This document shows positions 1 to 5,400 of a stretch of 12,875 bases of DNA, in pieces. This DNA is from Rhodocyclaceae bacterium (lineage in GTDB: Bacteria; Pseudomonadota; Gammaproteobacteria; Burkholderiales; Rhodocyclaceae), in contig JAEUNN010000535.1 of assembly GCA_016791085.1 (NCBI GenBank), positions 1-12,875 of the forward strand, written 5' to 3'. The notes under the pieces are model-generated. The model did not search any database and had not been told where the DNA came from. It saw nothing but the letters and a program-made list of their open reading frames with translations. Both the position numbers and the translations under genes were made by a program. How positions within the stretch are numbered: the stretch's first letter is position 1; every line of letters begins with the position of its first letter.

Positions 1-2
1 CC

Positions 3-71
3 GCGCCCGACCGGGCTCGAAATGATCGCCGCCAGGCGACACCGGGTGTCGAAGCCAGCCCCAAACAGTGA
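3..71 (+). other. possible 3' tail of an upstream coding region
   Basis: Reading from base 3, an open frame runs to a TGA at 69-71, 11 bases before the first clear gene. It could be the C-terminus of an upstream operon member. A rival frame from base 2 ends at a TGA at 23-25 after seven codons. Codon bias does not separate the two, and the fragment is too short to recognise. Confidence 0.2.
37..51. repeat. short perfect inverted repeat ahead of the operon
   Basis: CGACAC at 37-42 pairs with GTGTCG at 46-51 around a 3-base loop. It lies 31 bases upstream of the first gene's ATG. No T-run follows, so it is not a canonical terminator. It may be an operator, a leader hairpin or chance in GC-rich DNA. 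Confidence 0.3.
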
Positions 72-82
72 AAGGATGACTC

Positions 83-493
83 ATGGCAGTTTCGCTAGAC
101 AGTGCATTGCAGAAGTCCGTGACCAACATTCCCGAGTGCGTGGCGGCGGGCTACGTGGACCTCACCACCGGCATGCTGCTCGCGGTCAAGACCGTCGATT
201 CGCATCCGCAGGAAGTCATAGAACTGGTCGCCGCCGCCACCGCCGATCTGTTCCAGGGCACCAACGTGGCGATGATAGAAAAGCTGTTCCGCAAGTCGCG
301 CGGCGTGCGTGAGGACGACCACCACTACTTCAAGGAAATCATCGTCAATAGCGACAACCTCATACACGTGTTTCTGCGCGGCAAGACCAATACCGACCAC
401 GTGGTGACTTTCGTCTGCCGCAAATCGGCCAACCTCGGCATGGTGCTCACCAAAGCGCGCTCCAGCCTGCCCGACATCGAAGCCACCATGTAA
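83..493 (+). CDS. roadblock/LC7-like domain protein
   Basis: This 136-residue soluble protein fits the roadblock/LC7 size range and spans one alpha-beta-alpha domain. Near residues 19-32 a strand carries a DLTTG turn, which matches the first hairpin of the fold. A helical stretch covers about 42-70, strands about 84-113, and a C-terminal helix starts after an SANLGMVL motif near 115-122. Roadblock proteins dimerise and act as co-regulators or GTPase-activating partners of small GTPases such as MglA. AAAGGA at 71-76 lies six bases before the ATG, which supports this start. It is the first recognisable gene of a + strand cluster ending in a small GTPase, the presumed partner. The fold assignment rests on the residue pattern and context. 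It is more divergent than the next gene and could be classed only as hypothetical. Confidence 0.75.
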   Translation: MAVSLDSALQKSVTNIPECVAAGYVDLTTGMLLAVKTVDSHPQEVIELVAAATADLFQGTNVAMIEKLFRKSRGVREDDHHYFKEIIVNSDNLIHVFLRGKTNTDHVVTFVCRKSANLGMVLTKARSSLPDIEATM

Positions 494-549
494 TCGACCG
501 CGCGACGCGCCGGCGGCCACGCCGGCACACCTGCCCGATACCCAGTCCC

Positions 550-936
550 ATGCTCGCCGATCCCCGACAAATGCAGCAACTGCGCAGCCTGCTGCGCGGC
601 CTTTCGGTGTCGAATCCGGATATCGAATCTTCCGCCGTCATCTCCACCGACGGGCTCATCATCGCCACGGCGCTGGACCAGGGCGTCGATGCGGATCGCT
701 TCGGCGCCATGTGCGCGTCCTTGCTGGCGCTCGCCGAGCGCGCCGCGCAGGAAGTAAACCGCGGACGCCTGCGGCAAACCTTGGTTGAAGGCGCAGATGG
801 TTGCGTGCTGCTGGTGCAGGTTGGCGCCGACGCGGTGCTGGCCATATCGGCCAAAGCATCCATCAATCTGGGGCGCGTTTTTCTCGACGCGCGCCGCGCC
901 GCCGCAAAAGCGGCCGAACTGCTGGTGGCGTCCTGA
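550..936 (+). CDS. roadblock/LC7 domain protein, MglB-like
   Basis: This 128-residue protein is a close match to the classic bacterial roadblock/LC7 pattern. It has an N-terminal helix (residues 5-20), a strand with SAVISTDGLIIAT (about 28-40), a long central helix with alternating Ala and Leu (about 48-68), strands containing LVEGADGCVLLVQVG and AVLAISA, and a final helix (about 107-126) after a LGRVFLD motif. MglB-type proteins dimerise and stimulate GTP hydrolysis by their GTPase. The GTPase at 4732-5286 is the candidate partner. There is no convincing Shine-Dalgarno sequence before the ATG at 550. An internal ATG at 571 is an alternative start and would remove seven residues ahead of the first helix. 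The gene lies 56 bases after the previous one, on the same strand. Confidence 0.85.
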   Translation: MLADPRQMQQLRSLLRGLSVSNPDIESSAVISTDGLIIATALDQGVDADRFGAMCASLLALAERAAQEVNRGRLRQTLVEGADGCVLLVQVGADAVLAISAKASINLGRVFLDARRAAAKAAELLVAS

Positions 937-956
937 AACCCGGCGCGATCGGACAC

Positions 957-960
957 GGAG
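957..960 (+). promoter_or_regulatory. ribosome binding site of the 53-codon membrane gene
   Basis: GGAG lies nine bases before the ATG at 970. It is the main nucleotide-level support that the small reading frame 970-1131 is translated. Confidence 0.5.
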
Positions 961-969
961 CGCGACGCC

Positions 970-1131
970 ATGCGGGTCCTACCCCTGAAATCGGGCCATG
1001 CCCATGATTCCCCCCACCCGGGCGGATGGCTGGCGGCGCTGGGCAAACTGAGCTTCCTGTTTTTCCTGGTCAAAGGACTGTGCTGGCTGATTTTGCCGCC
1101 GCTGTTCATCTGGCTGGGCTGGAAGCTGTAA
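970..1131 (+). CDS. small hydrophobic membrane protein
   Basis: This is a 53-residue reading frame starting MRVLPLKSGH and ending at TAA. Residues 1-18 are polar with two His and several Pro. Residues 20-53 are strongly hydrophobic, with SFLFFLV and CWLILPPLFIWLGW, broken by Lys at 26 and 35 and a Pro-Pro at 43-44. That fits one membrane helix or a short re-entrant hairpin. GGAG at 957-960 gives a plausible ribosome site. The gene lies 33 bases after the roadblock gene and 37 before the redox protein, all on the same strand, so it probably belongs to the operon. I do not recognise the family. It could anchor or dock the soluble roadblock, GTPase or reductase proteins at the membrane, but that is inference. 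Confidence 0.65.
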   Translation: MRVLPLKSGHAHDSPHPGGWLAALGKLSFLFFLVKGLCWLILPPLFIWLGWKL

Positions 1132-1168
1132 TGCTTGCGCAGGCAATGCACCAAAGGGAACGGCGCCT

Positions 1169-2779
1169 ATGCCGGCCATAGAGTTCGAAGGGCAGGCACT
1201 GCACTGCCGCGACGGCGAAAGCGTGCTCGATGCCCTGCTGAGGCGCGGCATGAACGTGCCGTTCTCCTGCAAACGCGGCGTGTGCCATGTGTGCATCCAG
1301 CGCTGCCTGGAAGGCATACCGCCGGCCGCGGCCCGCGCCGGCCTGCGCCCCAGCCTGATCGAAGGCGGATATTTCATGCCCTGCATGTGCGTGCCCGAAA
1401 GCGGACTGCGCATCGCACGGCCCGACAATGCCACGCTGTTCCGCAGCGCCTTGGTGGTGGCGAAGGAAATGCTGGCGCCCGCGGTGTATCGGCTGGTGCT
1501 CGAACCGGCCGCCGAATTGAGCTTCCGGCCCGGACAATTCATCAACCTGCGGCGTGCCGACGGCATCGTGCGCAGCTATTCGCCGGCCGGCCTGCCGGAA
1601 GATTTTTTGCTCGAGTTGCACGTCCGGCGCTATGCGAATGGCGCCCTGAGCCGCTGGATCGCCGACGAACTGGCCGCAGGCGACGAAGTGGAAATCAGCG
1701 GCCCGGAAGGCGACTGTGTGCTGCCCGACGCACCGCAGGAGCGCCGTCTGGTGCTGATCGGCAGCGGCACCGGGCTCGCACCGCTGCTGGGGCTGGTGCG
1801 CGAGGCCCTGCAGCGCGGCGGGGCCGCGCCGATACACCTCTACCACTTCGCGCGCACCGGCGCCGGGCATTATCTGCACGCCACGCTGCAGGACCTGCAG
1901 GCGCGTCATGCGCGGCTGAATTATCGCGCCTGCCTGCCGGCCGGCCCGGAGCGCGAGGATTTGCTGGACGCCTGGGAAGCCCTGGCGCGACGCGCATTCT
2001 GCGCCGGCCTGACGCCGGAAAAGAGTGATGTGTTCATTGCCGGCCACCCCGAATTCGTGGATGCCATGCACCAGCGCGCCCTAGGTGCCGGCGTCGCGCC
2101 TGGCGCCATCCATACCGATCCGTTCCTGCTGCGCGAACTGCGCAAGGCCCCGCGCCCGGCCGCGCCGGCGCCGGCGCGGCAGGCAGCCCGGCCCGACGCC
2201 GGCGCCAGCCTGGCCAAGGATCCGCCGCCCGACCCGGAACTATGGACCGCGCTGGCAGACGGCGAATTGCTGCAGGACATACTGCGCGACTTCTATGCGC
2301 GCGTGTTCGACGACCCGCGCCTCGCGCCGTTTTTCCACGCCACGACACGCCAGCGCGCGATCGAAAAACAGTTCCTGTTCCTGCGTCAGGTGTTCACCGG
2401 CGAAAAAATCTATTTCGGCGACCGCCCGCGCAACGCCCATCACTGGATGGTCATATCCGACGAACTGTTCGATTACCGCGCCCGGCTTATCGCGCAGTGC
2501 ATGCGCGAGCATGGCCTGGCCGAGCGCTACGTGGAACGCTGGCTGGCGATCGAGGAGTTCTATCGCGCGCACGTCGTGAAAGCCGAACCTGTCGCGCGCA
2601 TCATGAACGGCGTCGCCCTGCCGCTGGACGGCTTCGGCGTCACCACCCTGGACTGCGGCACCCTGTGCGATACCTGCGGGCGTGAAATCCAGGTTGGCGA
2701 AACCGTGCGCTACCACCTGCGCACGGGTTCCACCTATTGCAGCGACTGCATGGGCGCCCATCCGCCCGCCGCGGCCTGA
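1169..2779 (+). CDS. 2Fe-2S ferredoxin / FAD-NAD(P) reductase / truncated globin / Zn-ribbon-like chimera
   Basis: This 536-residue protein has four modules. Residues 1-84 are a plant-type 2Fe-2S domain with Cys34, 39, 42 and 72 (C-x4-C-x2-C spacing). Residues 90-185 are an FAD-binding FNR domain with PGQF (121-124) and R-x-Y-S (135-138). Residues 190-320 are an NAD(P)-binding domain with GSGTG (198-202), AGHPEF (291-296) and HTDPF (315-319). A Pro/Ala linker (about 328-358) leads to a truncated globin (about 359-480) with Phe-Tyr 375-376 (Tyr B10), Lys-Gln 400-401 (Gln E11) and a likely proximal His424. The tail has C500-x2-C503 and C524-x2-C527, a zinc-ribbon pattern. The first half resembles oxygenase reductases. 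I infer that NAD(P)H electrons pass through FAD and 2Fe-2S to heme for NO or O2 chemistry. AAAGGGA upstream supports the ATG. Flavohemoglobins carry their globin first, so this order is reversed. Confidence 0.88.
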   Translation: MPAIEFEGQALHCRDGESVLDALLRRGMNVPFSCKRGVCHVCIQRCLEGIPPAAARAGLRPSLIEGGYFMPCMCVPESGLRIARPDNATLFRSALVVAKEMLAPAVYRLVLEPAAELSFRPGQFINLRRADGIVRSYSPAGLPEDFLLELHVRRYANGALSRWIADELAAGDEVEISGPEGDCVLPDAPQERRLVLIGSGTGLAPLLGLVREALQRGGAAPIHLYHFARTGAGHYLHATLQDLQARHARLNYRACLPAGPEREDLLDAWEALARRAFCAGLTPEKSDVFIAGHPEFVDAMHQRALGAGVAPGAIHTDPFLLRELRKAPRPAAPAPARQAARPDAGASLAKDPPPDPELWTALADGELLQDILRDFYARVFDDPRLAPFFHATTRQRAIEKQFLFLRQVFTGEKIYFGDRPRNAHHWMVISDELFDYRARLIAQCMREHGLAERYVERWLAIEEFYRAHVVKAEPVARIMNGVALPLDGFGVTTLDCGTLCDTCGREIQVGETVRYHLRTGSTYCSDCMGAHPPAAA

Positions 2780-2793
2780 GGACCCTGCCCGCC

Positions 2794-3429
2794 ATGACCG
2801 CCACCCATCGCTACATCGTGCCGCGCCCGCGCGGCGTCACCTGGGCCGTGGGCTCGCGCGAACCGCATGCGGCGCGCAGCCTCATCCTGCATCTGCTGGC
2901 CGGCGCCGCCGAATTGCCCATGGATTTGCCGGCGCTGGGCAAGCGGATAGGCGTGGGCTATCCGGAAGAAATCGCCAAACTGGTGCTGAAACTGCAGCGC
3001 GAGTCCTACCTGATCTGCGAACTTGCGCCCATGGCCATGCCGGCGCAGGAGCCGTTCAGCGTGGCGATCAGCGATTGTCTGTCGCGCCTGGCACTATCCG
3101 GCACGGCCGTGCTGGCCACCGACGGCGGCCTGTGTTACGGGCGCGCGGGCGCCTCGCCGGACGACAGTCAGCTCATATCCAGCACCGCGGCGCGCATGTT
3201 CGCCATGCGCGAGCGCCTGCGCCAGGCCATGCGCAGCAGCGTGGCCACGGCGGACGCGGTCGGCGCGACCGGCGCCTATGTGATCGAAGACCTGCAGTTG
3301 ATGCCCATCCACACCGGCAGCCGCCTGTTCTACCTGGTGACGCTGGGCCAACCCGACCTTTCCAACGGGGCTTATGTGGCCCTGGTTTCCATGCTCCTGC
3401 GCCGCTACCAGTCCCATGCGACAAATTGA
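2794..3429 (+). CDS. winged-helix-like plus roadblock/LC7 domain protein
   Basis: This is a 211-residue soluble protein. Residues 28-78 look like a small winged-helix unit: helix ARSLILHLLAG, a Leu-Pro turn, helix PEEIAKLVLKLQRES, then a short strand. Residues 88-205 look like a roadblock/LC7 domain, with a helix ending at 100, the strand GTAVLATDGGLCYG (103-116), a central helix (about 128-150), paired strands about 160-185, and a final helix about 190-205. I chose the ATG at 2794 because it follows the previous stop by 14 bases, with GAGG just upstream. An in-frame ATG at 2737 would overlap the reductase gene and add 19 unconvincing residues. The 3' end overlaps the next gene by 14 bases, suggesting translational coupling. 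The domain call is from pattern only. Likely role: adaptor between the roadblock/GTPase switch and another partner. Confidence 0.7.
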   Translation: MTATHRYIVPRPRGVTWAVGSREPHAARSLILHLLAGAAELPMDLPALGKRIGVGYPEEIAKLVLKLQRESYLICELAPMAMPAQEPFSVAISDCLSRLALSGTAVLATDGGLCYGRAGASPDDSQLISSTAARMFAMRERLRQAMRSSVATADAVGATGAYVIEDLQLMPIHTGSRLFYLVTLGQPDLSNGAYVALVSMLLRRYQSHATN

Positions 3430-3841
3430 CCATCCGCTTTCCGCCGCACCGGCCGGCCAGCAGCCCGGCGCACAACATGCCGCCCTGTCGGTGCGCAAGG
3501 TGCTGGATTTTCTGTTGCGCTCTTCGACCGACATCGAAACCTGTCTGCTGTCCACGCACGACGGCTTCATCATCGACTGGACCGGCGAAGATTCGCGCGA
3601 TCTGGCCGAACGCTACGGCATTATCGCGACCGACCTGTTCGCCCGCTGCGGGGCGATGGTCAATGAACTGCGCAAGGGCCAGTTGCGCCAGGTGGTGCTC
3701 AAACGCGACACGCAGTTGGTGGTCATCCAGAGCGTCAATGAAATTACCGAGCTGGTGGTGCTGTGCAAACCCGAATGCAGCCTGGGGCTGGCGCTGACCG
3801 AAACCGAATACGCCGCCTCGCTGATCGCGCCGCTGCTATGA
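3416..3841 (+). CDS. roadblock/LC7-like domain protein
   Basis: This is a 141-residue protein. After a flexible N-terminus (1-22) it shows the roadblock layout: helix VRKVLDFLLRSS (26-37), strand CLLSTHDGFIIDW (43-55), central helix (about 60-85), strands RQVVLKRDTQLVVIQSV and ELVVLCK, and a final helix after CSLGLALTETE. The ATG at 3416 overlaps the previous gene by 14 bases and lacks a clear ribosome site, so expression is probably coupled. An in-frame upstream ATG at 3374 would add 14 residues buried in the previous gene and is less likely. It is the fourth roadblock-type protein in the cluster, so hetero-oligomers or separate GTPase regulators are possible. The stop overlaps an ATG (ATGA at 3838-3841). 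Confidence 0.78.
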   Translation: MRQIDHPLSAAPAGQQPGAQHAALSVRKVLDFLLRSSTDIETCLLSTHDGFIIDWTGEDSRDLAERYGIIATDLFARCGAMVNELRKGQLRQVVLKRDTQLVVIQSVNEITELVVLCKPECSLGLALTETEYAASLIAPLL

Positions 3842-3936
3842 ACGCCTCAGGCAGCCGCAGCGCACACCGTCGCAACCGGGGCGGCAGCCCGCCCGATCAA
3901 GGAAGCGGCGGCCACCGGACATGGGAGCAAGCATGA
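3838..3936 (+). CDS. possible 32-residue coupling ORF
   Basis: An ATG at 3838 overlaps the stop of the roadblock gene as ATGA. The frame runs 32 codons to a TGA that itself overlaps the ATG at 3933 of the next gene as ATGA. The peptide is Gly, Ser and Arg rich and looks unstructured. It may be a translational relay keeping ribosomes moving between the flanking genes, or chance in a 91-base gap. There is no evidence that the peptide has a function. Confidence 0.25.
   Translation: MNASGSRSAHRRNRGGSPPDQGSGGHRTWEQA
3923..3927 (+). promoter_or_regulatory. ribosome binding site deciding the start at 3933
   Basis: GGGAG lies five bases before the ATG at 3933. The alternative in-frame ATG at 3921 has no purine-rich site at a usable distance, so the later start is preferred. 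Confidence 0.5.
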
Positions 3937-4742
3937 CGCATAGTCAATCCGGACCTTCCCCGGCGGCTTCGTCCGTCGATTCGAGTTCCAGCCTTGCCGC
4001 GCCGTCCGGCGGCCTGGCCGGTCAGGTGCATGCCGGCGTCGAACACGACGTGTGCGGGTCCTTGCCGGACATCGAAGTCGGCGTCGGGCGGCCGCTGCCG
4101 GCCAATTACCTGTTCGATCCGGCCGCGCACTTTCTGGGTTTTCTGACCGAAGCCTGCCGCCGCAGCCGTGAAACCGGCACCAGCCTGGAATTGCTGGGCC
4201 TGAACTGGCCCGCCCAGATCAGGCCCGGACCGCCGCTGCAAGTCTGCATCGCCGCCAAAGAAGCCGTGCTGCGCCCGTTCTGCATACTGGGCACTCCCGC
4301 CGGCTCGCTGCAGATGCGCGCCGCAACGCACCCCGCGGCGGACGCCGAGCATTGGGTGCGCGCCGAAGATTTGCTCTGGAACGTGGGTTTATGGACCAGC
4401 CGCGGCCGCCTGCCGGCCGGAGTGGATGTGCATGCGCCGGTCAAGCTCGGCGCCTGGCCCAATTTCACGCGCACCTCGGGCCTGCCCCACGCCATGCAGA
4501 TCGCCGCGCTATGGACCCGCGAGGCGCAAAGCCCGTTGGCGCTGGCCAAGCGCCTGGACATCCCGCAGCGCGTGGTATTCACGTTTTTCAGCGCTGCCCA
4601 TGCGAGCGGCCTGTTGCTGGCGGCGGACGGCAACGCCCCCGCCGATGTACCCAAACTTCCCGCCGCACCCGCCGCGGCGCCCGCCCCGGAACGAAAGGGG
4701 CTGTTTGCCCGCATTTTGAGAACCCTGACCCATGCACGCTAG
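3933..4742 (+). CDS. unrecognised protein with C-terminal winged-helix-like segment
   Basis: This 269-residue protein is not one I can name. Residues 1-30 are Ser/Ala/Gly rich and probably disordered. Residues 55-175 look like a mixed alpha/beta domain with several Trp (92, 141, 149, 154, 175). Residues 186-230 resemble a winged-helix unit: helix AMQIAALWTRE, helix PLALAKRLD, then the helix PQRVVFTFFSAAHASGLL. A Pro/Ala linker (236-253) leads to a basic amphipathic end, KGLFARILRTLTHAR, which could bind membrane or a partner. By position it parallels the winged-helix DUF742 protein (CvnC) that precedes the GTPase in actinobacterial conservons, but I see no direct sequence match. GGGAG at 3923-3927 favours the ATG at 3933. 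The 3' end overlaps the GTPase gene by 11 bases. Confidence 0.65.
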   Translation: MTHSQSGPSPAASSVDSSSSLAAPSGGLAGQVHAGVEHDVCGSLPDIEVGVGRPLPANYLFDPAAHFLGFLTEACRRSRETGTSLELLGLNWPAQIRPGPPLQVCIAAKEAVLRPFCILGTPAGSLQMRAATHPAADAEHWVRAEDLLWNVGLWTSRGRLPAGVDVHAPVKLGAWPNFTRTSGLPHAMQIAALWTREAQSPLALAKRLDIPQRVVFTFFSAAHASGLLLAADGNAPADVPKLPAAPAAAPAPERKGLFARILRTLTHAR

Positions 4743-5286
4743 CAAGCACCACAAAATCGTGTTCGCCGGCCCGGTGGGCGCAGGCAAAACCACGGCCATC
4801 GAGGCGCTCAGCGATATCGAGCCGGTACGCACCGAAGCCAACCCGACCGACGAGGTGGCCAAGCTCAAGAACAACACCACCGTGGCGCTCGACTATGGCG
4901 TGCTGAATCTGGGCAATGGCGAAAAAATCATGCTGTATGGCACGCCCGGGCAGTCGCGCTTCAGTTTCATGTGGGACATCGTGACCGAAGGCGGCATAGG
5001 CCTGGTGCTGCTCATCAACAACCGCCGCCCCGATCCCCTGCACGATCTGCGCGAATTCATGAAAGCGTTCGACCGCTTCGTGCGCCGCACGGCCTGCGTG
5101 ATCGGCATCACCCACTGCGACGGCGCGCGCACCCCCGACCTGGCCGACTACCGCAAGGCGCTGGCCGATTTGCGCCTGCCCAGCCCGGTGCCGGTATTTC
5201 AGGTGGACGCACGCCGCAGCGCAGATATCGCGGCCATGGTAAAAGCCCTGCTATTCACGCTCGACCCCATGCAGCAGGACGCCTGA
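4732..5286 (+). CDS. small Ras-like GTPase, MglA/CvnD-type
   Basis: This 184-residue single-domain GTPase has a P-loop GPVGAGKTT at 13-21 (Lys19, Thr20). A switch-I region carries NNTTVALDYG (47-56). A G3-like GTPGQ at 70-74 is followed by RFSFMWDIV. The G4 position reads THCD (127-130) instead of NKxD, and a DAR at 159-161 sits at G5. These traits fit the bacterial MglA/CvnD group of roadblock-partnered GTPases. Such proteins switch between GTP and GDP states and control polarity, motility or signalling. The gene overlaps its upstream neighbour by 11 bases, suggesting coupled translation, and is the last gene of the cluster. The roadblock proteins upstream are the expected regulators. The output is unknown: no motility, pilus or chemotaxis gene lies in the window. 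Confidence 0.92.
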   Translation: MHASKHHKIVFAGPVGAGKTTAIEALSDIEPVRTEANPTDEVAKLKNNTTVALDYGVLNLGNGEKIMLYGTPGQSRFSFMWDIVTEGGIGLVLLINNRRPDPLHDLREFMKAFDRFVRRTACVIGITHCDGARTPDLADYRKALADLRLPSPVPVFQVDARRSADIAAMVKALLFTLDPMQQDA

Positions 5287-5313
5287 GGGCCGAAAGCCAT
5301 GCGCGCCTGTGGC

Positions 5314-5330
5314 CGCACGGACGTGCGTTT
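5314..5330 (+). terminator. weak candidate terminator after the GTPase gene
   Basis: CGCAC at 5314-5318 pairs with GTGCG at 5323-5327 around GGAC, followed by only three T. It is 28 bases past the GTPase stop in a convergent gap. The short stem and short T-run make it weak. Confidence 0.25.
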
Positions 5331-5337
5331 CAATTCC

Positions 5338-5390
5338 GCAGCGCCACGGCAGGTACGCGCGTCCTGCGCTGCCCCGGCCGCTTGCAAGCG
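5338..5390. repeat. inverted repeats in the convergent intergenic gap
   Basis: GCAGCG (5338-5343) pairs with CGCTGC (5367-5372), and inside it CAGG (5350-5353) pairs with CCTG (5363-5366), forming an interrupted hairpin. Just beyond is a perfect 12-base palindrome, CGCTTGCAAGCG, at 5379-5390. The structures lie between two converging genes and could end or stabilise either transcript. Neither strand has a U-run. Confidence 0.4.
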
Positions 5391-5400
5391 ACGCGCAACT

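Noticed and set aside
22..312. Plus-strand frame overlapping the first roadblock gene
   Set aside because: It is an Arg/His-rich frame with no domain. The frame starting at 83 has a ribosome site and a roadblock-like pattern.
1106..2071. Long minus-strand open frame opposite the redox protein
   Set aside because: It is a high-GC shadow. The plus strand encodes clear ferredoxin and reductase motifs there.
1169..2779. Classical flavohemoglobin Hmp
   Set aside because: The globin is truncated and C-terminal, and a 2Fe-2S domain is present at the N-terminus, so the hmp symbol is not justified.
2682..3797. Long plus-strand frame overlapping the roadblock genes
   Set aside because: Its composition is Arg/Ala/Pro rich and it overlaps two frames with real domain patterns.
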